This document shows, piece by piece, positions 8,512 through 17,994 of a stretch of DNA of 64,000 nucleotides. The translations under genes and the position numbers were made by a program. Each line of letters starts with the position of its first letter. The stretch's first letter is position 1. The stretch is from positions 6,063,501 to 6,127,500 of the forward strand of contig NZ_CP119422.1 of NCBI RefSeq assembly GCF_030506285.1. The letters run 5' to 3'. Source of the DNA: Catalinimonas niigatensis (GTDB lineage Bacteria; Bacteroidota; Bacteroidia; Cytophagales; Cyclobacteriaceae). The notes below the pieces were generated by a model. The model worked only from the letters and a program-made list of their open reading frames with translations, had not been told where the DNA came from and did not search any database.

Positions 8512-10542
8512 ATGCCACACAAATTTGTTACGTTGAAAAGTGCATTGCTCGTAGTAATTGCTTCAATCATTTTCATAAACGCGCGAGGCCAAAACCAAAC
8601 CATTGACACCACAAATTATTCATTGGATGGTTTGATACATCTAAAAGCCACTGAAAAAGCTAGTGCCCTTCAGGAAACCCTTAACCAAACCGTAGGGGTT
8701 TCATCCAAAAAAGCGCTTACACTGCGTGAGACCCCAGGCATTGTAAGCACCATTACTGCCGAAGATATCCGCCACCTGGGTGCCCGTGACATGATGGATA
8801 TATTACAACTCATACCCGGTCTTGAATTTGGCACCGATGTAGAATTTCAGGTTGGGTTAAGTGTTCGGGGAAACTGGGCTAATGAAGGCAAAATACTCCT
8901 GATGATTGATGGTATAGAAATCAACGAAACGCTGTACCAGACAGTCCCCTTTGGCAATCGTTTTCCGGTAGACCAAATTGAGCGCATTGAAATTATCAGG
9001 GGGCCGGGCTCGGCCATGTATGGAGGTACTGCCGAATATGGTGTCATTAATATCATTACCAAAGGCGATAGCCGCCTGAATGGTGTGACTGTTGCCGGAA
9101 GCTATGGGCAGCGCAGCAATTCATTTGCCCGCAGAAATATAGGCCTTACTGCCGGAAAGCAACTAGGGCACTGGCATATTGATGCGGCGATGTTTAAAGG
9201 AGAAGGAAATCGAAGCGACCAGAATTATTCATCTTTTTATGGCTCGGAGGTTAACCTGGCAGATGGTTATTCCAAAATGAGTCCTACCTTTCTTAATATA
9301 GGTATAAAATACAAAAGCGCCAGCTTTCGGGCCATCTATGACCACTATAAAACTACTTCCAGTGAGTATCAGGTGGATTACACACTCTTTACGGCCTATC
9401 TTAAATACGATTACAAACTTTCCAGGAAATTGACGCTGACCCCGCAATTCACTTATATTAATCATCTTCCCTGGCATTATAAAGGTTATTTTGAGGAAGA
9501 TTTTGCCAGGGAGTACAAAGTCAGAGGCCAACGCTATAAGGCTAACCTCAGTGCATCGTATGACATTAGCCGGAAACTTAATGTAGTGTTTGGAGGAGAA
9601 TACTTTAATGACCGCGCTACCGATGAACTAGGGCTAGAGAACTTCGGTGAAGGAATTAACGAAGTGGGTTATGACAATTATTCAGTATTTACGCAGGGGT
9701 TGTTTCAGCATTACTTTGCTAACATTACCCTGGGGGCACGTTATGATTACCACAGTGCTTTCGGAGCTGCATTTGTACCCAGAGTCGCCCTGACCAAACG
9801 TATTGACAATTTTCACTTCAAGCTGCTGTACAGCCAGGCTTACCGGGCACCGGGCATAGAAAACCTGAACTATACGCCGGATATCAAACCGGAGCGTTCT
9901 GCTGTAGCTGAGTTGGAGCTCGGTTATCAGTTTACACCGGAAATGTTGCTGAGCAGCAATTTCTTTCACATACGCACCAGAGACGTCATCATATTTGGTT
10001 TTGATGTGGCTACCAAAGAAGAAAGCTATATGAATTATGAAAGGATGGGTACTCAGGGAATGGAAGTAGAATACAAAATCAAAAAAAACTTATGGAATGC
10101 CAGTGTTACCTATTCTTTTTATCAGGCCTTATCGGACAATACTGTAGAAACTTATCAGGTAGAAGGGAAAGAGCATCTTAATCTGGGCATACCAGCACAC
10201 AAAATCGGACTTAGCAGTAGTTTCCGCATCAGAAAGTCGTTTTTCGTTAGCCCCTCGCTGGTGCATAGAAGTATCCGCTATGCATATAAGGAATTGGATG
10301 AAGAAGAAAATCCTATCTTGGGTAGTTTAGAAGCCAACACACAGCTCAATATGTATCTGCATCATGACAACCTGCTGGTGGATGGTTTAACATTAGGTTT
10401 TGGCGTGTATAATCTCTTGAATCAGGACGCCTCTATTCCACAACCTTACCATGGAGGCTTCTCACCCATTCCAGTCAGCGGACGAGAGTTTACCCTTAAA
10501 CTTTTGTATCATCTGAATTTCTCCCAAACAAGTGCACAGTAA
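8512..10542 (+). CDS. TonB-dependent outer-membrane receptor
   Basis: A 676-aa outer-membrane barrel receptor. The start at 8512 is preferred because it gives a normal signal peptide ending near FINARGQ. The plug domain reads LRETPGIVSTITAEDI ... GARDMMDILQLIPGLEF ... RIEIIRGPGSAMYGG, and the last strand ends in TLKLLYHLNF with a terminal aromatic. It lacks the N-terminal carboxypeptidase-regulatory domain of SusC proteins, so it is of the siderophore/vitamin-receptor type. No riboswitch was found upstream to suggest the ligand. The next gene, a YfiR-like protein, begins 18 bases on and is probably co-transcribed. Confidence 0.88.
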   Translation: MPHKFVTLKSALLVVIASIIFINARGQNQTIDTTNYSLDGLIHLKATEKASALQETLNQTVGVSSKKALTLRETPGIVSTITAEDIRHLGARDMMDILQLIPGLEFGTDVEFQVGLSVRGNWANEGKILLMIDGIEINETLYQTVPFGNRFPVDQIERIEIIRGPGSAMYGGTAEYGVINIITKGDSRLNGVTVAGSYGQRSNSFARRNIGLTAGKQLGHWHIDAAMFKGEGNRSDQNYSSFYGSEVNLADGYSKMSPTFLNIGIKYKSASFRAIYDHYKTTSSEYQVDYTLFTAYLKYDYKLSRKLTLTPQFTYINHLPWHYKGYFEEDFAREYKVRGQRYKANLSASYDISRKLNVVFGGEYFNDRATDELGLENFGEGINEVGYDNYSVFTQGLFQHYFANITLGARYDYHSAFGAAFVPRVALTKRIDNFHFKLLYSQAYRAPGIENLNYTPDIKPERSAVAELELGYQFTPEMLLSSNFFHIRTRDVIIFGFDVATKEESYMNYERMGTQGMEVEYKIKKNLWNASVTYSFYQALSDNTVETYQVEGKEHLNLGIPAHKIGLSSSFRIRKSFFVSPSLVHRSIRYAYKELDEEENPILGSLEANTQLNMYLHHDNLLVDGLTLGFGVYNLLNQDASIPQPYHGGFSPIPVSGREFTLKLLYHLNFSQTSAQ

Positions 10543-10560
10543 AACCAATTGAATATTATC

Positions 10561-11091
10561 ATGAAAAACGCACCCCTACTACTCATTGGCTTGGCTTTTC
10601 TGGTGCTGACACTGAGTACATCCCATCAGGGATTTGCCCAGATATCTAACTACAAAGCATATGCTATTTTTATTTACAACTTTACCAAATATACCAACTA
10701 TCCGCAGGAGAATTCCACAGGAGACTTTGTCATTACTGTGTTGGGTAAATCTAAAATTACCGAAGAGCTCAACCTTATGGCTGCTCAAAAAAATATCAAT
10801 GGCCGTAAGATTATAGTCAATGAAGTACTGGAGGTATCTCACATTAAGGATGCTCATCTGGTATTTGTATCCTCCGGTAAGAGTGGAGCCCTTGATGATC
10901 TGAAAGTGCACATCAGACAATCTCCCATCATGATTGTGACTGAAAGGGATGGCCTGGTCAAGAAAGGTGCCCACCTTAGCTTCGTAGCTTTGGAAAACCA
11001 ATCGCTAAGGTTTGAAGCCAATCATGAAGCACTTGAATTTAATAGGCTAAATATGTCAAAGAGCATATTGGCCCTGGCTTATAAAGAATAA
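10561..11091 (+). CDS. YfiR family protein (DUF4154)
   Basis: A 176-aa secreted or periplasmic protein with an N-terminal signal sequence (MKNAPLLLIGLAFLVL). The conserved opening KAYAIFIYNFTKYTNYP and the closing LEFNRLNMSKSILALA are typical of the YfiR/DUF4154 family, whose P. aeruginosa member restrains a diguanylate cyclase from the periplasm. In Bacteroidota such genes often follow a TonB receptor, as here. Whether it regulates a signalling enzyme is unknown; no kinase or cyclase lies beside it. The ATG at 10561 is chosen over an upstream TTG. Confidence 0.82.
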   Translation: MKNAPLLLIGLAFLVLTLSTSHQGFAQISNYKAYAIFIYNFTKYTNYPQENSTGDFVITVLGKSKITEELNLMAAQKNINGRKIIVNEVLEVSHIKDAHLVFVSSGKSGALDDLKVHIRQSPIMIVTERDGLVKKGAHLSFVALENQSLRFEANHEALEFNRLNMSKSILALAYKE

Positions 11092-11101
11092 CAGCAATAA
11101 A

Positions 11102-11139
11102 AAAAGCAACGACTAGTCTGAGTGGTAGTCATTGCTTTT
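11102..11139. terminator. Bidirectional hairpin terminator
   Basis: Arms 11102-11115 and 11126-11139 pair over 14 bases with one C-A mismatch. The arms end in AAAA and TTTT, giving a U-run in both directions. It lies between the yfiR-like gene and the convergent cytochrome gene and can serve both. Confidence 0.7.
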
Positions 11140-11165
11140 ATAAATAAGCTAAGTGCGTTTTTGAA

Positions 11166-12044
11166 TTACTGCTGATTTTTTAAAAATAGATACAGAGATT
11201 TTAATTCATCGTCGGTAAATGCACTGGTCATCTTCCAGGGCATAAACTCATTTTGCATTATCTTACCTTCCGGAGTTTTGCCAGTACGCAGCGTTTGTAT
11301 AAAATCAGCCTCAGACCATCGGGCCAGATTACCGCTTGAGGTGATGTCGGCTACCGGAGGTGAATCAGGAATTTGGGGGCTACCGCCTTTGAAGGTGCTG
11401 TAATGACAGCCAGTGCAACTGACGGCTAAGTACTCCCCGAATTCCGGAGAAACACGCTTATCCATATCTGCCAGCGGTACAAAATCATGGTCAATGATCT
11501 CTACCGGCAACATATGCATTTTACCGAAAAAGTTGAGGAGTTTTCCTACCGGACGAATCTCAATCTCAGGCAACGAACGAGTTACAGGCGAAGCTTGGGT
11601 ACAATAAGCAATAAGTGCTGCCATATCTTTTTCTGTCATGTTAGCTGTTTCATGCGCTGGCATAAACAAAAGAGGCTTTTGGTCAGGACCTACTCCATGA
11701 CGCAAAGCTCTTACCCAGTCTTCATGAGAGTATTGGCTGCCAATGCCGTTCTCTCCTTTGGTAAGGTTAGGAGGTACAAGCCGTCCCAGCGCAGGATCAT
11801 CAATCAATACTCTTCCTCCTAAGTCATTCTCATGACAATCACGACATCCTTTGATGACAGAAAGATGTTCACCAAGTACAAGATTAGCTGAGTCGTAGCT
11901 GATTTTTGGCACTGAGACATCATATGTATAACTTTTCTTGGCTCTTTGGTTGAAATCCCAGGAAACGTAAACATAAAATAGTAATAGTAACAACACCACA
12001 CTCAATACAGAAAAAAGGACAATCTTCAAGATTCGCTTGACCAT
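11166..12044 (-). CDS. Membrane-anchored diheme cytochrome c
   Basis: A 292-aa protein with one N-terminal membrane anchor (~7-26) and two c-type heme sites: CRDCH (C67, C70, H71) and CTGCH (C210, C213, H214). Candidate axial methionines lie in FMPAHE and EFMPWK. The layout of two class I cytochrome domains in tandem suggests a periplasmic electron carrier or a subunit of an oxidoreductase. No partner dehydrogenase or oxidase is adjacent, so the redox partner is unknown. Confidence 0.82.
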   Translation of the reverse strand: MVKRILKIVLFSVLSVVLLLLLFYVYVSWDFNQRAKKSYTYDVSVPKISYDSANLVLGEHLSVIKGCRDCHENDLGGRVLIDDPALGRLVPPNLTKGENGIGSQYSHEDWVRALRHGVGPDQKPLLFMPAHETANMTEKDMAALIAYCTQASPVTRSLPEIEIRPVGKLLNFFGKMHMLPVEIIDHDFVPLADMDKRVSPEFGEYLAVSCTGCHYSTFKGGSPQIPDSPPVADITSSGNLARWSEADFIQTLRTGKTPEGKIMQNEFMPWKMTSAFTDDELKSLYLFLKNQQ

Positions 12045-12529
12045 AATAGTAATCGTTTGGTTGTATATAGTTAAATCAGAATAAGCGAATTCAATTCAAT
12101 AAGAGAGCTAATGCTGAACGGAAAGTAGAATCTACTTTATGTCGCTGTAATATGAATATACTGCCTTAGTACATAAATTAATTAGCATACGAACTTAAAA
12201 TTTTTTCAAATACTCTCCAAATATTATGCTATTGCCTAATCATTTTCTTTTCATGAGAGACAAACTTCTGTTTCGGGTAGAGAAAATTTAAAAGAAATCA
12301 TGAGTGTATAGGTATAATTTATTCATAAATACTTATGGACATTTATTAAGCTTATTTCATATTTTTCAATATATTATGTGCAAAAAATATGATTATACTA
12401 TATTATATATGGAATAGTAGGCTTATTGTCAATGCAACCGATTAATTTAATACTTTGATATTTGTGCTAATTCCTGTTACTTTAACGGACTAGCTAATTG
12501 ATTTACTACAACAACCTATAATCACACCT
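12045..12529. other. AT-rich intergenic region, no gene seen
   Basis: 485 very AT-rich bases between the divergent cytochrome and sigma-factor genes. No ORF, tRNA or clear hairpin was found. It presumably holds the promoters of both. Confidence 0.6.
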
Positions 12530-13129
12530 ATGGGTGATCAAAATATTGCATCTGAACTGCCGCATCAGTGGGAGCAACTGTACATAGAGTTTAGTCCTCT
12601 ACTTTATAACTATGGGTGCAAAATTACCGCCCAGACCTCTTTGGTGGAAGACAGTGTACATGATGTATTTGTCAATTTGTTGAAAAACCCTCAGCATATA
12701 AATACTATTGAAAACCCTAAAGCATATCTTTTCAAGTCTTTTCGTCGCCTACTGATCAACAAATTAAAGGTAGATGCTAAATCGCATGAACTACTATTAT
12801 ATGGAGAGCAGCGTCCTTTTAATATGGAAGTATCTAGTGAGGCCCGGCAGATTCTGGAAGAAAGTAGCGAGGAACAGCAACAAAAGTTGTCCCATGCTAT
12901 TCAACAACTATCTCCCCGTCAAAGAGAAGCTATTTATCTTAAGTTTTATGGAAATCACAGCTACGAGGAAGTAGCCAGTATTATGAAAGTGGAAAAATCT
13001 GCCCTGTATTCACTCATCTACAAATCTCTTTCCCAACTTAGGAAAGTTCTTTCTCCTACATTTCCCTCAAAAATATCAGTTGGCTACAGCCTTTTGATAC
13101 ATACAATAGGTTTCAACCTATTATTTTAA
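12530..13129 (+). CDS. ECF RNA polymerase sigma-70 factor
   Basis: A 199-aa extracytoplasmic-function sigma factor. Region 2 is visible around FSPLLYNYG...VEDSVHDVFVNLLKN and the downstream FKSFRRLLINKLK. Region 4 reads LSPRQREAIYLKFYGNHSYEEVA followed by the recognition helix with SALYSLIYKSLSQLRK. It matches the FecI-like group that Bacteroidota pair with FecR anti-sigmas and TonB receptors. The FecR gene follows 162 bases on and SusC/SusD come next, so it most likely drives this uptake locus in response to substrate at the outer membrane. Confidence 0.88.
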   Translation: MGDQNIASELPHQWEQLYIEFSPLLYNYGCKITAQTSLVEDSVHDVFVNLLKNPQHINTIENPKAYLFKSFRRLLINKLKVDAKSHELLLYGEQRPFNMEVSSEARQILEESSEEQQQKLSHAIQQLSPRQREAIYLKFYGNHSYEEVASIMKVEKSALYSLIYKSLSQLRKVLSPTFPSKISVGYSLLIHTIGFNLLF

Positions 13130-13291
13130 AGAAATATTTTTTAATAAAATCATGCTTATTAACAGGGTTTCGTGACATAATTTCAATGTAATACTTGATT
13201 CATTGAGTGTATTATAATTCTACAAAAATAATTTATTTCCATTGGTCAAATAAGAAAAGGTTGCTGCTCTATAACAGTAGATAAAGCACAG

Positions 13292-14314
13292 ATGACCTAT
13301 AGTAACTACACAGCCTTAGACTTTGCCATGGATGAACATTTCCAGCGCTGGATTTTTACCCAGGACGAAGAAGTCGCTCATTACTGGCAAACCTGGCTGG
13401 AGTTACATCCTGAGAAGAAAGATACTGTGGAGGAAGCCCGCTTCTTACTTCGTTCGCAAACGTTCAAACAGAACCAATGGTCTCAGAAACGTATGCTTAT
13501 GGTGCAGGAAAGGATCAGGAAAAGCATGACTGAGGAAAATCTATCAGACATCTCACCCACCAAAGAAAAAAAACATACATTCTTATCCTCAGGCTGGATG
13601 GCAGCGGCGGCTTCTGTACTTCTACTACTAGGCATTGCCCTGTCGGTCTATTTTTTTTACGGGCAGGAACAGGTATTCTCCACATCTTACGGAGAGACGA
13701 AGCAGCTTAGTCTTCCCGATGGTTCGGAGGTAATTCTGAATGCCAACTCCATCCTACGCTTCGCAGAAGACTGGCAGGAAAAAGAACGCCGTCAGGTGTG
13801 GTTAGATGGTGAAGCTTTTTTTAAAGTAAATAAAATCACATATCCTTCCGGTAATGAAGCAGTAAAGTTTATAGTACATCTTAAAGATATAGATGTAGAA
13901 GTGGTAGGTACTTCTTTTAATGTCAACCATCGTTCAGGTAAGATTGAAGTTGCACTGGACGAAGGGATCGTTGACCTTAAAATGACCGGTGGAGAGCGCT
14001 TCAGGATGGAACCGGGCGATATGGTAGCCTATTCTTCTGAAACCCAGCGCCTGGACAAACTAAATGCAAACTTAGAGAAAGTAACGGCCTGGCAGAAACA
14101 TCAGATAATGCTGGAGGGGCAGCCTCTATCTGATCTGGCCTTACTGATTAAAGATTATTATGGTGTAGAGGTACGGTTTAGTTCAAAAGAACTTGCCGAT
14201 AGAAAAATCAAGACTACGCTTCCGACAGATAATCTGGACTTGGTCTTGGAGACTTTAGAATTAGTGCTTGATGTACAATCAGAAAGAAAAGGTGATGAAA
14301 TCATGATGAAATGA
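13292..14314 (+). CDS. FecR family anti-sigma factor
   Basis: A 340-aa transmembrane anti-sigma regulator. A cytoplasmic N-terminal part (~1-100) precedes a single membrane span (101-123, GWMAAAASVLLLLGIALSV). The FecR domain follows with SYGETKQLSLPDGSEVILNANS and WLDGEAFFKV, then a C-terminal DUF4974 domain (DLALLIKDYYGVEVRFSS). It should hold the ECF sigma factor until contacted by the STN domain of the adjacent SusC protein. The organisation is the standard one for the family. Confidence 0.9.
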   Translation: MTYSNYTALDFAMDEHFQRWIFTQDEEVAHYWQTWLELHPEKKDTVEEARFLLRSQTFKQNQWSQKRMLMVQERIRKSMTEENLSDISPTKEKKHTFLSSGWMAAAASVLLLLGIALSVYFFYGQEQVFSTSYGETKQLSLPDGSEVILNANSILRFAEDWQEKERRQVWLDGEAFFKVNKITYPSGNEAVKFIVHLKDIDVEVVGTSFNVNHRSGKIEVALDEGIVDLKMTGGERFRMEPGDMVAYSSETQRLDKLNANLEKVTAWQKHQIMLEGQPLSDLALLIKDYYGVEVRFSSKELADRKIKTTLPTDNLDLVLETLELVLDVQSERKGDEIMMK

Positions 14315-14358
14315 TCTATCTCTAGAATTTAAAACCCGTAAATTAAACTACTCATGTT

Positions 14359-17300
14359 ATGAAAAGAAAATTACTACTACGTGTGCCGCTGGCATGGCTA
14401 CTAGCAATGTTTTGTAGCTATGGCTATGCGCTGCCACTCCAGGACCTGGCAATCGCCAGTGATTTCACTGAGGATCATCTTATTACAGATGATAAAGAAC
14501 AGCAGAAGGACAGTCAGACACTCAAAAGTGTGCTCGAGAAACTACAGTCAGAGTACAAAGTGTATTTTACCTATGACCTCAACCTGGTAGAAAACCAGAA
14601 AATACAGCTAGGAGACCACAGTAATGGGGGCTCTATAGATGAGGTATTGGAAAGCTACCTTTCTCCTCTTGACCTACAATACAGAAAAACAGGAGATAAA
14701 TATTATGTGATCTATCGCCAAAAGCAAATAGAGAAGATCCAGCGTACTGATTCTCAGCATAGCGATGCTCAGGAAAGCAATGCACAGAACGCAGATCCCC
14801 GGACCAAAGGTACTCAAAATCAGCCCTGGCTCAGCTCTACTGATGCCACACTGCTCCAGATGGAAGTAATGGATAAAAACATTTCAGGAAGAGTAACCGA
14901 TGGTGAAGATAATACTGGGCTTCCCGGGGTAAACATTCTGGCCAAAGGAACCAGCATTGGTACCATTACGGACGTGGATGGTAATTATAATCTGAGCGTA
15001 CCCGACGAAACTACCACCCTGATTTTTTCTTCTGTAGGTTATGAATCCGAAGAAGTAGAAATTAATGGACGTACGACCATCAATATGGCGCTGATGCCTG
15101 ACATTCAGGCACTTTCAGAAGTGGTTGTCGTTGGTTATGGTGAGCAGAAAAAAGTAACAGTTACCGGTTCGGTAGCAGCAGTAAAGGGTGAGGAGTTGGT
15201 AAAATCTCCAGCTATGAACCTTTCTAACTCACTGGCTGGCCGTATCCCCGGTGTTTTTGCGGTAAACAGAAGTGGCGAGCCTGGCTATGATGGGTCCGGC
15301 ATTCGGATCAGAGGTTCAAATACTTTGGGAAATAACACAGCTTTAATTGTAATTGATGGGGTCCCTGCCAGAGCAGGTGGATTAGAACGCTTAAATCCTG
15401 CCGATATAGAAAGCATGTCAGTACTGAAAGATGCTTCTGCAGCAATTTACGGGGCACGTGCCGCCAATGGCGTAATCCTGGTCACGACCAAACGTGGTAA
15501 AAGCGGTAAGCCTGAGCTTTCTTATTCCTTTAATCAGGGGTTTGCCCAGCCTACAGTAATTCCCAGACTGGCCGATGCTACCCAATTTGCAGAAATGAGA
15601 AATGAGCTGGAGATTTATAACCTACCGGTTGATGAGTGGAGTGCGGCTCAGTCGGCATTCAGAGAGAATGGAGCCTATACTCGTGCCAATGGCTCATTGA
15701 TTGAGGCTCCCTATGGTCCAGATGATTTTGAGTTATTCAGAAACGGATCGGACCCCTGGGGACACCCCAATACTGACTGGTATGATGCTACCCTGAAAAC
15801 CTGGTCTCCACAGTCACGTCATAACATCCAGTTGAATGGAGGTAGTGACAATTTCAGATATCTGGCTTCTATAGGATATCAAAACCAGGATGCCTATTAT
15901 AAAGATGCTGCTACCGGCTACAAACAGTATGATATGCGGATTAATCTGGATGGAGAAATCAACGATTATATCAAAGTAAATTTTGGTGTATTAGGTCGTC
16001 AGGAAAGTCGCTTCTTTCCTACTGTACCTGCAGGAGCTATTTTTAGAATGCAGATGAGGGGTATTCCTACTTCACCCGCTTACTGGCCTAATGGCTTGCC
16101 CGGCCCGGATATTGAAAACGGGCAGAATCCTGTAGTAATTACCACCAACCAAACCGGTTATGATCGTGACACCCGCTATTACTTTCAAACCAACGGATCT
16201 GTGGATATCACTATTCCCGGAATAGAAGGGTTAAAATTTACCGGAACGGCTGCCATTGATAAATTCCTTAGAAATACCAAAAGATGGGAAGTACCCTGGT
16301 ATCTGTATACTTGGGATGGTACGACCATAGATCCGGAAACCGGAGAGCCTGCACTAAGCAGAGGTGCCCGCGGACCGGCCGAACCCCGCCTTAATCAGGG
16401 TAATGAAGACCAACTGAATATACTCTTGGGAGGAATACTGACCTATGAGCGTACTTTTGGAGACCATGCCTTTACGGTACTGGCAGGTACCAACCGGGAA
16501 ACCATAGAGTGGGCAGGTTTCAATGCGTTTCGCCGTTACTTTATCTCTGACGCCATTGACCAGATGTTTGCCGGTGGTGATGCAGAAAGAAACAACGGAG
16601 GTAGTGCCTGGGAACGCGCCCGTCTGAACTACTTTGGTCGTGTAGCTTACAACTATCAGGAAAAATACCTTGCGGAATTCTTATGGCGTTATGATGGCTC
16701 GTATATGTTCCCAGAAAATACCCGTTATGGATTCTTCCCCGGTATCATGGCAGGTTGGGTAATCTCAGAAGAAAATTTCTGGAAAGACAATATCAATGTT
16801 ATGGACTTCCTGAAAATTAGAGGATCATGGGGTCAGATGGGTAACGATAATATTACACAAGGACCTGACGGAGAGCTTAGGGAATATGAATATCTTTCTA
16901 CCTATGGTTTTTCAGATTATATCACAGGCGGTCAGCAGACAAAAACATTGTTTGAAACCCGTGTGCCTAACAATACCATTACCTGGGAGGTAGCCAACAA
17001 TGCCAATATTGGCCTGGAAGGTCAACTGTGGGAAGGTAAAGTATTCTTCGAGTTGGATTACTTTGTCAATAAAAGGACCAATATCTTATGGCCCAGATTC
17101 GGTTCAATTCCACAATCTACCGGTATGACTTTGCCTCCTGAAAATATCGGAGAGGTAGAAAACCGGGGATGGGAATTCAACATTGGCTATAATGGCAGTG
17201 CGGGTGATTTCAGTTATAATGCCAGTATTAATGGTGGATATGCCCAAAACAAAATATTATTCTGGGACGAAGCACCAGGTGCGCCTGCATGGCAACGAAC

Positions 17301-17982
17301 TACTGGAAAGCCTATGTATACTTTCCAGGTCTATGAGTATGATGGTGTATTCAGAGATCAGGCAGAAATTGATGCCAATACCATTGATTACAGTGCCATT
17401 ACCAATACATTACGCCCCGGGGATATGAAATACAAAGACTTGTACGGACCGGATGGTGTACCGGATGGAAGAATCACCCCTGACGATCAGGTAAGGACTG
17501 ACAGAACCAATATTCCCCTTTTCCAGGGAGGTATTAACTTGGGTGCCCGCTACAAAAGTTTTGACCTGAGCATACTTCTGCAAGGGGCACTCGGTGCCCA
17601 AACCTGGATAGGTACTGGTGAAATGGGTAGTATTGGTAATTATCTGGAAGAAATCTACGAGAACCGCTGGACCATTGATAACCCGAGTAGTGAGCATCCA
17701 CGCATTGCCGATAGGGCTAATCAGTATTATTCAGGTCTTAATAATACTTATTGGCTTAGAAGTGCCGATTATCTTCGTCTGAAGAACTTTGAGGTAGGCT
17801 ATACGCTTCCTGTTTCTATCAGTGAAAGAGCCAGTATCAACAACTTAAGGGTATATGTGAATGGCCTTAACTTGTTTGCTATTGATAAGCTAGACGTATA
17901 TGATCCTGAAGTAGATAATGCAAATGGACAGTATTATCCGCAGGCAAGGATTATCAATGTGGGTGCAACTGTGACATTTTAA
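14359..17982 (+). CDS. SusC/RagA TonB-linked outer-membrane protein with STN domain
   Basis: A 1207-aa outer-membrane transporter. Order: signal peptide, STN signalling domain (~55-120, LEKLQSEYKVYFTYDLNLVE), carboxypeptidase-regulatory beta sandwich (ISGRVTDGEDNTGLPGVNIL...), TonB box region (EVVVVGYGEQKK), plug (SLAGRIPGVFAVNRSG...SMSVLKDASAAIYG) and a 22-strand-type barrel ending in INVGATVTF. The STN domain links it to the FecR/ECF pair just upstream. With the SusD protein 12 bases downstream it forms a lidded import pair for an oligosaccharide or similar nutrient. Substrate is unknown because no glycoside hydrolase belongs to the operon. Confidence 0.93.
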   Translation: MKRKLLLRVPLAWLLAMFCSYGYALPLQDLAIASDFTEDHLITDDKEQQKDSQTLKSVLEKLQSEYKVYFTYDLNLVENQKIQLGDHSNGGSIDEVLESYLSPLDLQYRKTGDKYYVIYRQKQIEKIQRTDSQHSDAQESNAQNADPRTKGTQNQPWLSSTDATLLQMEVMDKNISGRVTDGEDNTGLPGVNILAKGTSIGTITDVDGNYNLSVPDETTTLIFSSVGYESEEVEINGRTTINMALMPDIQALSEVVVVGYGEQKKVTVTGSVAAVKGEELVKSPAMNLSNSLAGRIPGVFAVNRSGEPGYDGSGIRIRGSNTLGNNTALIVIDGVPARAGGLERLNPADIESMSVLKDASAAIYGARAANGVILVTTKRGKSGKPELSYSFNQGFAQPTVIPRLADATQFAEMRNELEIYNLPVDEWSAAQSAFRENGAYTRANGSLIEAPYGPDDFELFRNGSDPWGHPNTDWYDATLKTWSPQSRHNIQLNGGSDNFRYLASIGYQNQDAYYKDAATGYKQYDMRINLDGEINDYIKVNFGVLGRQESRFFPTVPAGAIFRMQMRGIPTSPAYWPNGLPGPDIENGQNPVVITTNQTGYDRDTRYYFQTNGSVDITIPGIEGLKFTGTAAIDKFLRNTKRWEVPWYLYTWDGTTIDPETGEPALSRGARGPAEPRLNQGNEDQLNILLGGILTYERTFGDHAFTVLAGTNRETIEWAGFNAFRRYFISDAIDQMFAGGDAERNNGGSAWERARLNYFGRVAYNYQEKYLAEFLWRYDGSYMFPENTRYGFFPGIMAGWVISEENFWKDNINVMDFLKIRGSWGQMGNDNITQGPDGELREYEYLSTYGFSDYITGGQQTKTLFETRVPNNTITWEVANNANIGLEGQLWEGKVFFELDYFVNKRTNILWPRFGSIPQSTGMTLPPENIGEVENRGWEFNIGYNGSAGDFSYNASINGGYAQNKILFWDEAPGAPAWQRTTGKPMYTFQVYEYDGVFRDQAEIDANTIDYSAITNTLRPGDMKYKDLYGPDGVPDGRITPDDQVRTDRTNIPLFQGGINLGARYKSFDLSILLQGALGAQTWIGTGEMGSIGNYLEEIYENRWTIDNPSSEHPRIADRANQYYSGLNNTYWLRSADYLRLKNFEVGYTLPVSISERASINNLRVYVNGLNLFAIDKLDVYDPEVDNANGQYYPQARIINVGATVTF

Positions 17983-17994
17983 GATTTATAAGCA